A DNA stretch of 64,000 bases from Phyllobacterium sp. 21LDTY02-6 (GTDB taxonomy: Bacteria; Pseudomonadota; Alphaproteobacteria; Rhizobiales; Rhizobiaceae). The notes under the pieces were generated by a model. That model was given only the letters and a program-made list of their open reading frames with translations, was not told the DNA's origin and did no database searches. Where the stretch lies: the NCBI RefSeq assembly GCF_023554255.2, contig NZ_JAMJWD020000001.1, positions 372,001-436,000 on the forward strand, in the 5' to 3' direction. Both the position numbers and the translations under genes were made by a program. Shown in pieces: positions 8,406 to 16,019 of the stretch (position 1 is the stretch's first letter; each line of letters begins with the position of its first letter).

Positions 8406-9287
8406 TCAGACGCCCTTTTCCTTCAGGAACTCCGCCGCGACGTCCTTGGGTTCCTTCTTGTCGCGCTCCACGGCCGCATTGAGATCGCGCATGATCTCGT
8501 TGGTCAGCAGCGGGCTGACCTTGTCGAGCACTTCGGCGATCTTCGGGTTCTTCGCCAGCGTATCCTGCCTCACCACCGGAACGAGGTAATAGGGCGGGAA
8601 AAGATGCTTGTCGTCATCGAGGACGACGAGCTTGCTGTCGGCGATCTGCCAGTCGGTGCTGAAGCCGTAGGAAACGTCGATATTGCCGCTCGTCAGCGCG
8701 CTGTAGCGGATGCCGAGCTTGGCGAAGATGCGGAAATCCTTGAACTCGATGCCATAGGTCTGCTTGAGGCCGGGCAGGCCGTCCTTGCGCTCGCCAAAGC
8801 CGCCTTCGGCGCCGAACGACAGTTCCTTCGAGGGGCCGCCGAGATCGGACAATGTCTTCAGATTGTATTTCTGCGCCGTCTCCGGCAGGGTGATTATGGC
8901 ATAACCATTGTTGATCGCCGTCGGCTGCAGCAGCGTCAGCTGCAGGTTCTTCTCGTAGTAATCCTTGACGTCCTTGTAGATCTTGTCGGCCGAGCCGGAA
9001 AGGTCACCCTTCACCACGGCCGCAAGCGCCGTGCCCGTATATTCGGGGTAAAGATCGATATCGCCGCTGGTGAGGGCGGAATGTGCAATCAGGGTTGCAC
9101 CCAGGTTGAGGCGGCGCTCGACGGTGATGCCCGCCTTCTCCAGCGCCTGGGCGTAGATTTCGGCAACGACGAACTGTTCGGTGAAGTTCTTGCTGCCGAT
9201 TTTGACCGTCTGGGCAAGGCCTGCCGTTGCCGCTGTCGCCGCCGCGAGAACGGCAATGCCGACGGTGGCGATGGTTTTCAAGATCAT
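8406..9287 (-). CDS. Periplasmic substrate-binding protein, OpuCC/YehZ/EgtU family
   Basis: 293 residues. A signal peptide (about 1-25, ending GLA) is followed by VKIGSKNFTEQFVVAEIYAQ, the hallmark start of choline/glycine-betaine-type receptors. DIDLYPEYTGTA (about 77-88) is the conserved binding-loop motif. This family binds trimethylammonium compounds through aromatic residues; EgtU-type members bind ergothioneine. It is the first gene of the operon that continues into monooxygenases and the MIO-less lyase, which makes a histidine betaine an attractive ligand. The family is clear; the ligand is not shown by sequence. Confidence 0.88.
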   Translation of the reverse strand: MILKTIATVGIAVLAAATAATAGLAQTVKIGSKNFTEQFVVAEIYAQALEKAGITVERRLNLGATLIAHSALTSGDIDLYPEYTGTALAAVVKGDLSGSADKIYKDVKDYYEKNLQLTLLQPTAINNGYAIITLPETAQKYNLKTLSDLGGPSKELSFGAEGGFGERKDGLPGLKQTYGIEFKDFRIFAKLGIRYSALTSGNIDVSYGFSTDWQIADSKLVVLDDDKHLFPPYYLVPVVRQDTLAKNPKIAEVLDKVSPLLTNEIMRDLNAAVERDKKEPKDVAAEFLKEKGV

Positions 9288-9566
9288 GATTTGTCCCGCA
9301 AGCTTATGTGAAACAGAAGTTCTATCTCACTGGTTTCATTGTCCATTTCGCATGCTAGCAACCTTGGTGGCTTCGTCTTGGAACGTTTTGCCAATATATC
9401 CACCGGAAGTAGAAATTATTTATCGGTCGATTGCAACCGCAGATCCGCCGCGCCGATCCAACGATTGTGTGAGGCTGCGATCAGGCTACCCCTCAGGGCA
9501 ACGCACCCTTCTATATTCTGCCGTTATGCGTTACGTAGTATGAACGATAGGGCAACCGGTGGCACC

Positions 9567-9851
9567 ATGGCTAGAATTGTTACGCATCCCGGCGAAATGC
9601 TGAAACATGCGTTCATGATCCCGATGAACCTCAGTGCGCGCAAGCTTGCCGAGGCGATGGACGTGCCCGCCAACCGGATTACGCAACTGATACTCGGCGA
9701 ACGAGGCATGACCGGCGATACGGCTGCAAGGCTCGAAAGGGTGCTCGGGGTCAGCGCTGAATTCTGGATGAACTTGCAGGCCGCTCACGACCTGTCAAAG
9801 GCAAAGGCTACGCATGATTACTCAAGTATCAGGCCGCTTGAGGATGCCTGA
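9567..9851 (+). CDS. HigA-family antitoxin-like HTH protein, no toxin partner seen
   Basis: 94 residues from the ATG at 9567, which begins MARIVTHPGEML, the usual HigA/VapI opening. A helix-turn-helix follows (ARKLAEAMDVPANRITQLI, about 27-45) and the family ending LGVSAEFWMNLQAAHDL. An in-frame ATG at 9540 is an alternative start. HigA proteins normally neutralise a HigB ribonuclease encoded just upstream and repress their own operon. Both strands of 9300-9540 lack a HigB-like frame, so this is a solitary regulator or antitoxin. It is divergent from the importer/lyase operon and could influence that promoter region; that is speculation. Confidence 0.75.
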   Translation: MARIVTHPGEMLKHAFMIPMNLSARKLAEAMDVPANRITQLILGERGMTGDTAARLERVLGVSAEFWMNLQAAHDLSKAKATHDYSSIRPLEDA

Positions 9852-9889
9852 TTGTTCCTGACCTAAACCAGGCGGCTGAAAGCTCGCAG

Positions 9890-10489
9890 CTAGAGCACGT
9901 CATAGACGCGGATGATCCAGACGATCTCATAGACGAGGCCGATGACGAGAAACACCGCCTGGTAGGTCTTGCTGGCGACGAATATGGCGATGATGGCGCA
10001 GAGCGCATAGATGGCCTGCTTTATCCAGTATTCATCGCCGAGCGCCTGGATGTAGGCCGGGCCCTTCATCATCGTATCGAGCGGATCGATGATGAAGGTA
10101 ACGGCGAGGATGGCGTAGAACCACTGGCGCCGGTCCTGGAAATACTGGGCATGCGTGCCATATTCCCTGATGTTTTCGGGAAAGAGCAGCGTCGAAAGAA
10201 AGACGAAGAGCATGGCATAGCCGATCAGGAACACATATTTCTGGAACGTCCAGACCTGGATTCCGGACAGCGCAAATTCGAACCACCAGAAATGTATGAT
10301 GGAGACCAGCAGGTAGACGACCCAGCCGATATGCAGCAGATCGACCTTGTAGATGTGGGGATGCTGCACGAATTGGGTGAGGCCGCTGACGAGGCGCGTC
10401 AGGCTCAGTCCCAGCACGATGCCGACAATGACGCGCAGATGCACGAAAAGGTCATGGGCAAAGGCCGGATTGACCAGATTTGTCTCCAT
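9890..10489 (-). CDS. Polytopic membrane protein of unknown function
   Basis: 199 residues with five or six hydrophobic helices (about 20-35, 52-70, 80-102, 124-140, 152-170, 172-192) and few charged residues between them. I do not recognise a named family or catalytic motif. It sits alone between a HigA-like gene on the other strand and a methyltransferase gene about 80 bp upstream on the same strand, with which it might be co-transcribed. No function is proposed. Confidence 0.6.
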   Translation of the reverse strand: METNLVNPAFAHDLFVHLRVIVGIVLGLSLTRLVSGLTQFVQHPHIYKVDLLHIGWVVYLLVSIIHFWWFEFALSGIQVWTFQKYVFLIGYAMLFVFLSTLLFPENIREYGTHAQYFQDRRQWFYAILAVTFIIDPLDTMMKGPAYIQALGDEYWIKQAIYALCAIIAIFVASKTYQAVFLVIGLVYEIVWIIRVYDVL

Positions 10490-10568
10490 TTTCTCACCCT
10501 CAATCCGCTCTGCGCCATCGAATCAATATTTCGCCATTTTGCGCCGGCCGGGAGCGCGCGAAAACCCC

Positions 10569-11213
10569 TCAGGCCACGGCTTCGAGACGGAAAACCGCCG
10601 ATCGCACCGTCTCGGCGTTCAAAAGGCCGAAATCGGTGACGTCATATTCCGCCAGTTTCCGCAGCCGGTGCAAGGGCAGGAACGCCCGCCCCGGATCGCC
10701 GATGAGCACATCGAGCCCGGCGTCGAGGCAACGGTCGAGATAGGCCAGCACCCGTTTGGCGACGTCCGGATCGTAGAACAGGTCGCCCGCCATGATGATG
10801 TCGGCCACCGGGGGCGCCGCATCCGTGACGTCGCCGGGCGTGACCGCAATCGAGACATTGTTGGCCGCCGCGTTCAAGCCGATGGCGGCGACGCCGCGCG
10901 GATCGATTTCGGAAGCGCGGCTTTGCCTCGCTCCGGCCTTTGCCGCCGCGATGGCGACGAGGCCGGAACCGGAACCGAGGTCGAAGACCGATTTGCCGCG
11001 CACGCTGTCCGGCTGTTCGAGAACGTATCGCGCCAGTGCTGCGCCGCCGGCCCAGACATAGGCCCAGTAGGGCGGCTGGCTTTCTTCATCAAGTGAATCA
11101 AGAAGCCTGCCCAATCCGCTGGCCGGGCTTGCCCTGTGCAGGGCGAGCGGAGGAAGCGAGGCCAGCTCGGCCAGAGGCAGCCTGTCGCGGATAAAGGCGT
11201 GGAAATCCGTCAT
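10569..11213 (-). CDS. Class I SAM methyltransferase, METTL20/EtfB-lysine-methyltransferase-like
   Basis: 214 residues. PPYWAYVWAGGAALARYV (about 47-64) precedes SAM motif I VFDLGSGSGLVAIAAA (about 75-90) and an acidic motif II SEID. The post-motif sequence MAGDLFYD resembles the D/NPPY-like catalytic loop of lysine methyltransferases. This organisation matches METTL20-type enzymes, which methylate lysines of the electron-transfer flavoprotein beta subunit in mitochondria and alphaproteobacteria, and more distantly PrmA. The substrate assignment comes from family knowledge; no etf genes are in the window. Confidence 0.72.
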   Translation of the reverse strand: MTDFHAFIRDRLPLAELASLPPLALHRASPASGLGRLLDSLDEESQPPYWAYVWAGGAALARYVLEQPDSVRGKSVFDLGSGSGLVAIAAAKAGARQSRASEIDPRGVAAIGLNAAANNVSIAVTPGDVTDAAPPVADIIMAGDLFYDPDVAKRVLAYLDRCLDAGLDVLIGDPGRAFLPLHRLRKLAEYDVTDFGLLNAETVRSAVFRLEAVA

Positions 11214-11334
11214 CGTCAGCTCAGCCTGGGTTGGAGTGCGCGTCAGCAGAAATGTCTACGACTAAGGACTGAGATACACGAGGGAAAAAATTGTTTAAAC
11301 TGCATGAAGAATAACAAGAAAGACGGGCAACGGC

Positions 11335-11505
11335 ATGGCACCAAACGAGGGGGAATCCATAGCGGTTCTGGAACATATGATCGGCGAGCTGGCAGCGTTG
11401 CGCGAACTGATGCGCGAGGCCGGCTGGGACGACATGCTGCAGACCATATCGGCCGCGCTGGGCAAGGCCGAACAGCGAAAGTCGGTGCTGGAGCGCAGCC
11501 GGTAG
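11335..11505 (+). CDS. Small 56-residue helical protein, unknown
   Basis: A frame of 57 codons encodes a short protein rich in Glu, Ala, Leu and Met (EHMIGELAALRELMREAGWDD in the middle), predicted largely helical with an amphipathic pattern. Third positions are biased to G/C like neighbouring genes. The ribosome-binding site is weak. It lies between the divergent methyltransferase gene and a small membrane-protein gene that converges on it. I do not recognise the family; it could be a small regulatory or structural protein. Confidence 0.45.
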   Translation: MAPNEGESIAVLEHMIGELAALRELMREAGWDDMLQTISAALGKAEQRKSVLERSR

Positions 11506-11524
11506 GTTTATTCCGTCTGATCGT

Positions 11525-11665
11525 TTATTCCGTCTGATCCAATGCGTGCGGCGAAGGCTGGGTCTGGTTGTCCTGGTTGCCGGCGCTGCGGGTATAGAAA
11601 AAGGCAGCCGCGCCGGCTATCACCAGCACGACGATGATGGCGATGATGGTCTCTCGTCCCTGCAT
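11525..11665 (-). CDS. 46-residue single-pass membrane protein
   Basis: Forty-seven codons beginning MQGRETIIAI. A single hydrophobic helix (about 7-24) is followed by a polar, Gln/Asn-rich tail of about 20 residues. A ribosome-binding site CAGGGAG lies seven bases before the ATG, which fixes this start and excludes the much longer upstream extension of the frame into the GC-rich repeats. Function unknown. Its stop is 20 bp from the end of the converging 56-residue gene. Confidence 0.6.
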   Translation of the reverse strand: MQGRETIIAIIVVLVIAGAAAFFYTRSAGNQDNQTQPSPHALDQTE

Positions 11666-11749
11666 GTCGATCTCCCTGTTCAGGTCAAGAACATGGCGCG
11701 TGGCATATTTGTTCCGTCCGGACGCACCCGAAAGGGCATGCGCGAGGGT

Positions 11750-12130
11750 TAAAACGCGTGCGCCACGACTTGGGGCGCTTGCGCGCAGGGCTTGAAGCGC
11801 TTGCGCGCGGTGAACAGGACGTGCGGGGCTTGCGGAGCCGTGCGCGAGTACTACGCAGCCATGCACAACGGGGCTACGCGGCTGTGCGCACGGCCACAGA
11901 GCCGCGCAGGAGGCTTGAAGCGCTTGCGCGCGGGGCTTGAAGCGCATGCACGCGGCGAACAAGTAGCGCGCGGGCTTGCGGAGCCGTGCGCGCGGCAAAC
12001 AGGGCGCGCGGGGCTTGGCAGAGTGCACGGCTTGCGCGCGCGGCTCGATGCCCATGCCCGGACTACGCAGTCGTGCACGGGGCGGCGGCCCGGTTCGATC
12101 CCGACTGCCTGTTCGATCCCGACTGTCTGA
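11750..12130. repeat. GC-rich block of degenerate interspersed repeats
   Basis: About 380 bp built from repeated words: CTTGAAGCGCTTGCGCGCGG at 11791-11810 and 11914-11933 with a variant at 11936-11955; GCTTGCGGAGCCGTGCGCG at 11828-11846 and 11974-11992; ACTACGCAG at 11850 and 12062; and an 18-bp tandem pair GTTCGATCCCGACTGCCT at 12093-12110 and 12111-12128. Long runs alternate C and G. Frames through it on both strands are low-complexity and unlikely to be translated. It separates two tiny membrane-protein genes. Confidence 0.75.
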
Positions 12131-12135
12131 CGCCC

Positions 12136-12240
12136 TCAGACGGCGAAGACCACGGCTGCCACGGCAACCGCGCCGAAGAGGATCATCGAGCAGGTCATCC
12201 AATTGGAAATATCGCCGTTCTGTTTGGTGTGTCGCATCAT
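12136..12240 (-). CDS. 34-residue membrane peptide
   Basis: Thirty-five codons beginning MMRHTKQNGD, then a hydrophobic helix (about 17-34) running to the C-terminus. A perfect AGGAGG lies five bases before the first ATG, the strongest ribosome-binding site in this part of the window and the main reason to call it. The short cytoplasmic head and membrane tail resemble small inner-membrane proteins common in this order; function unknown. Confidence 0.6.
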   Translation of the reverse strand: MMRHTKQNGDISNWMTCSMILFGAVAVAAVVFAV

Positions 12241-12477
12241 TGACGCCTCCTGAGCGTGACTGGTGAACCAGTGCGTTCTCATTACGTAAATGCTCTGACT
12301 TGCCGCCAGCTGTGCTTTTTGAGATCGGGATTTTTCATCCGGCGCCGCGCGCACAAGTACCCGCATTCACCGTTTGGACAGGATTATAGCGATTTCGGTC
12401 TATGGCTTCAATTTATGCCGGGGCCGCGCCCATCACATTTTACTGTAGAGTGAAACGAAGCGAGCCCGGGGGTGAAA

Positions 12478-14667
12478 TCAGGCGGCAGCCGTCTCGATGA
12501 GCCTTGGAAAGACGACGCGAACGAGCGCGCCGCGTCCGCCGTGGAAGTCCTGCGGCGCGTCGTGCATTTCGAGCTGGCCGCCATGGTCCTCGATGATCTT
12601 CTTGACGATGGCGAGGCCGAGGCCGGTGCCTTTCTCGCGCGTGGTGACATAGGGTTCCAGCAGCTTGTGGCGATCCTGCTGCGGCAGTCCCTTGCCATTG
12701 TCGAGGACCTCGACGACGATCGAGGTGCCGACGCCCTTGGCCCGGACGAGGACGTGGCCCTGGTCGATGGCGCCGGATTCCAGCGCTGCCTCGATCGATT
12801 CAGAGGCATTCTTGATGATGTTGCCGAAGGCCTGTCCGAGCAGGCGGCCATCGACATTGCCCATCAGCGACTCATCGGCGAAATCATGTTCGATCTTGAT
12901 CGCGCCCTTGCTGATCTCGATCAGGAAGGAAGCGTCGCGCAGGATATCCACTATGTTGGCGGCGGTCAGCTCGGGCTTCGGCATGCGGGCGAATGCCGAG
13001 AATTCGTCGACCATGCGGCCGATATCGCCCACCTGCCTTATGATCGTATCCGTGCACTGCTCGAACACAGCGCGGTCCTCGACGATGACCTTTCCGTAGC
13101 GGCGGCGGATGCGTTCGGCCGAAAGCTGGATCGGCGTCAGCGGGTTCTTGATCTCATGGGCGATACGGCGGGCGACGTCGGCCCAGGCGGACGAGCGGTG
13201 CGCCGCCACCAGATCGGTTATGTCGTCGACGGTGACGACGTAGGAGGTGTGCCTGGTCTCCGCCTCTTCGCGGGTGATCTGCACGTTGAACGAGCGCACC
13301 ACGCCATTATGGGTGATGCCGATCTGCTTGCGGGTCGAGTGGCGGTCGTTTTCGGCGGCGAGAGCGAAAACCTCGCCGATCTCGGGCATGACGTCGATGA
13401 GCGTCCTGCCCGTGGCTTCCTCGGTGGTAACGCCGAACATCGCCTCGGCCGGCCGGTTCAGCCCGGCGATTTTCCCATCGGCGTTCACGCTGATGACGCC
13501 GGCAGTGACGCCGGAGAGCACGGCCTCGGTAAATCTGCGCCGCTCGTCGATCTCGTCCTTGGCCGAGATGAGGGCGCTGTGCTGCGTCTTCAGCTGTTCG
13601 ACCATCTTGTTGAACGTCTGCGACAGCGCGCCGATATCGCCGTCGGAACCCTTTACCGGCACCGATACGTCGAAATTGCCGGTTGCGACATCCTCGGCCG
13701 CTCCGATCAGCAGGCGGATCGGCTGGACGACGCGGTTGGCGACGGCGATGCCCGTCCACACCGCCGTCAGCAGCAGCAGCAGCGTCAGCTCGACATAGAG
13801 CAGGGCGTAGGTGATCTGCGTGTTGGTGCGGTTGCTGGCCAGCGCCTGATATTCCAGGTTGTTGTCGGTCATGACCCGCATATTGCCGAGCGCCGAAGGA
13901 TCGACGGCGCGGATCGTATAGAGATAGAGACCCGGCAGGCTCTGCGTCTTCATCACGGCGCCGACGAGATTGGTCGCGCCCGGCGGGATGAGCACAGGCT
14001 TGCCGCCCGCCGCGCCGGCCAGCGCCTCCAGCGGCACCGGCGGCAGGGTCAGGTCGTTGAAGAGGCGGGCGGTCACGACGGCCTCGCCATCGGAGCGGAC
14101 GAGCGAGGCGCCGAGCAGATTGTTCCTGTCGGCATCATAGGTCAGCCAGTCGGAAAAGGCGCTGCGGTCGAGACTGTAGAGCATGCGGCGCTCATCGAGC
14201 TCGATGACCATCGACAATGTGGTAACGAGCAGGCTCTGGGCATTGTCCTCCGTATAGGACTGCGCCGCCTTGATCGACATGTCGATGATCTGGTTGTTTT
14301 CCGGATTGATCCAGGAATTCAGGCGGTTGTCGAGGACGATCAGCGAAAAGCACGCGACGATGATCGAAGGGATCGACGCGATGAGCGCGAAGATTATCGT
14401 GATGCTCGTGTGCAGGTCGCGGTGCTTCTCCTTGCTCTTGAACAGGATCAGCTTGCGCAGCGTCGCATAGGAAAGATAGATGAGGATCAGGATCGATACG
14501 GCATTGGCCGCGATGATGATCTGCGTCGCCTGCTTCGTCGGCGATATCCCGGTGACGCCCATCATGATGACGAAGGAGATGATCGTCGAAGCCAGCACCA
14601 GCAGCGTCATGCCCAGCGCGCCCCGGGGCAGTACCTGCGGTTTTTCTATATTCTTGGTCGCGGACAT
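12478..14667 (-). CDS. NtrY-type membrane sensor histidine kinase without adjacent response regulator
   Basis: About 729 residues from the MSATKN start (an in-frame ATG at 14691 would add eight residues; neither has a strong ribosome-binding site). Three N-terminal membrane helices, an extracytoplasmic region, a fourth helix (about 287-310), then HAMP, PAS, HisKA with RRIAHEIKNPLTP (phospho-acceptor His near 504) and HATPase with GNIIKNASES, DNGKGLP and GTGLGLAIVKKI. This order is typical of NtrY, which in rhizobia signals nitrogen or redox status to NtrX. No ntrX or ntrBC lies beside it; both neighbours belong to other units. It is therefore an orphan kinase, perhaps a second NtrY paralogue acting on a distant regulator. 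Confidence 0.85.
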   Translation of the reverse strand: MSATKNIEKPQVLPRGALGMTLLVLASTIISFVIMMGVTGISPTKQATQIIIAANAVSILILIYLSYATLRKLILFKSKEKHRDLHTSITIIFALIASIPSIIVACFSLIVLDNRLNSWINPENNQIIDMSIKAAQSYTEDNAQSLLVTTLSMVIELDERRMLYSLDRSAFSDWLTYDADRNNLLGASLVRSDGEAVVTARLFNDLTLPPVPLEALAGAAGGKPVLIPPGATNLVGAVMKTQSLPGLYLYTIRAVDPSALGNMRVMTDNNLEYQALASNRTNTQITYALLYVELTLLLLLTAVWTGIAVANRVVQPIRLLIGAAEDVATGNFDVSVPVKGSDGDIGALSQTFNKMVEQLKTQHSALISAKDEIDERRRFTEAVLSGVTAGVISVNADGKIAGLNRPAEAMFGVTTEEATGRTLIDVMPEIGEVFALAAENDRHSTRKQIGITHNGVVRSFNVQITREEAETRHTSYVVTVDDITDLVAAHRSSAWADVARRIAHEIKNPLTPIQLSAERIRRRYGKVIVEDRAVFEQCTDTIIRQVGDIGRMVDEFSAFARMPKPELTAANIVDILRDASFLIEISKGAIKIEHDFADESLMGNVDGRLLGQAFGNIIKNASESIEAALESGAIDQGHVLVRAKGVGTSIVVEVLDNGKGLPQQDRHKLLEPYVTTREKGTGLGLAIVKKIIEDHGGQLEMHDAPQDFHGGRGALVRVVFPRLIETAAA

Positions 14668-14919
14668 CCGACAGCCTTGTTGGCCGCACATGATGGTGCG
14701 GTTGTCATCCTAGCGGGAATATCGCCCGCCGCCTGCCTTGTAAAGCATCGCGGCGCCATGCGAGGCTGGCGGCAGGTTGCGGCGGCGGCGTTTTCCCGCT
14801 CGGAAACAGCGGCGCCCGCCGGTTCCGCTTGACAAGTTTGATGCGCATATGAAACTTTTGCACAGGTTTGCAAAAATGGACCTGCGGCAGGGAGGCGCCG
14901 CCAATCAGGGAGGAGAATC

Positions 14920-15948
14920 ATGCGTTCGATAGTGGCATTTGGCGCCGCGCTGGCGGTCGGAATCCAATTGATGCCGACGGAGGTGCGGGCGGCGGGCAAT
15001 CTCAATCTCATCTGCTCGGCGGATGTCGTCATCTGCGAATTGATGAAGACCAACTTCGAGAAGGAAAAGGGCATAAAGGTGAACATGGTCCGCCTTTCTT
15101 CCGGCGAGACCTATGCGAAGGTCAGGGCGGAGGCGCGCAATCCGAAAACGGACATCTGGTGGGCCGGGACCGGCGATCCGCATCTTCAGGCCGCCGCCGA
15201 GGGATTGACGCAGGAATACAAGTCGCCGCTCCTCGACCAGTTGCAGGATTGGGCGAAGAAGCAGGCCGAGAGTTCGGGCTACAAGACGGTCGGCGTCTAT
15301 GCCGGTGCGCTCGGCTGGGGCTATAATACGGATATCGTCAAGCAGAAGGGGCTCAAGGAGGCCAAATGCTGGTCGGACCTTACCGATCCGTCCTTCAAGG
15401 GCGAGATCCAGATGGCCAACCCGAATTCCTCCGGCACCGCCTATACCGCGCTCGCTTCGCTGGTGCAGATCATGGGCGAGGACAAGGCGTTCGACTATCT
15501 GAAGCAGCTCAACGGCAATATCTCGCAATATACCAAGTCGGGCTCGGCTCCGGTCAAGGCGGCGGCGCGCGGTGAAACGGCGCTCGGCATCGTCTTCATG
15601 CATGATGCGGTGTCGCAGATCGCCGAAGGCTTCCCGGTCAAGGCCGTGGCGCCCTGCGAGGGCACCGGCTACGAAATCGGCTCGATGTCGATCATCAAGG
15701 GCGCGCGCAATCTCGACGAAGCCAGGCAATGGTACGACTGGGCGCTTTCCGCCGAGGCCCAATCGCACATGAAGGAGGCGAAATCCTTCCAGCTGCCATC
15801 CAACAAATCCGCGACCGTGCCGCCGGAGGCACCGAAGTTCGAGGATATCAAGCTGATCGATTACGACTTCAAGACCTTTGGCGATCCGGCCAAGCGCAAG
15901 CAATTGCTGGAGCGCTGGGACCGGGAGATCGGCGCGAGCGCCAATTAG
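14920..15948 (+). CDS. Periplasmic binding protein of the Fbp/Afu ABC family
   Basis: 342 residues with a signal peptide (about 1-24, ending VRA) and a mature domain typical of Fe(III)/sugar-phosphate receptors: NLICSADVVICELM at the start, SSGETYAKVRAEARNPKTDIWW, and NPNSSGTAYT near 173-182. GGGAGGAG precedes the ATG. FbpA members bind iron through tyrosines, but AfuA members bind hexose phosphates. The last gene of this operon is an inositol-monophosphatase-family enzyme, which favours a phosphorylated sugar or polyol ligand over iron. A perfect hairpin follows the stop codon. Confidence 0.85.
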   Translation: MRSIVAFGAALAVGIQLMPTEVRAAGNLNLICSADVVICELMKTNFEKEKGIKVNMVRLSSGETYAKVRAEARNPKTDIWWAGTGDPHLQAAAEGLTQEYKSPLLDQLQDWAKKQAESSGYKTVGVYAGALGWGYNTDIVKQKGLKEAKCWSDLTDPSFKGEIQMANPNSSGTAYTALASLVQIMGEDKAFDYLKQLNGNISQYTKSGSAPVKAAARGETALGIVFMHDAVSQIAEGFPVKAVAPCEGTGYEIGSMSIIKGARNLDEARQWYDWALSAEAQSHMKEAKSFQLPSNKSATVPPEAPKFEDIKLIDYDFKTFGDPAKRKQLLERWDREIGASAN

Positions 15949-15964
15949 CGCCTGCACCCTGGAC

Positions 15965-15991
15965 CATGCCCGGCGATGACCGCCGGGCATG
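15965..15991 (+). promoter_or_regulatory. Intra-operon hairpin after the binding-protein gene
   Basis: CATGCCCGGCG and CGCCGGGCATG form a perfect 11-bp stem with a 5-base loop, 16 bp after the binding-protein stop and 28 bp before the permease start. There is no T-run, so it is more likely an mRNA-stabilising or partial-attenuation element than a full terminator. Confidence 0.75.
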
Positions 15992-16019
15992 TGGCAATTC
16001 GAGCCGATCGGCGGATTGA

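Noticed and set aside
9300-9540. HigB toxin upstream of the HigA-like gene
   Set aside because: None of the frames shows the HigB motifs or suitable length.
11525-12202. A 225-codon frame across the GC-rich repeats
   Set aside because: Low-complexity translation; only its last 46 codons have a ribosome-binding site and membrane-protein character.
12472-14832. 786-codon frame antisense to the NtrY-type kinase
   Set aside because: Typical high-GC shadow; the kinase strand has complete domain motifs.
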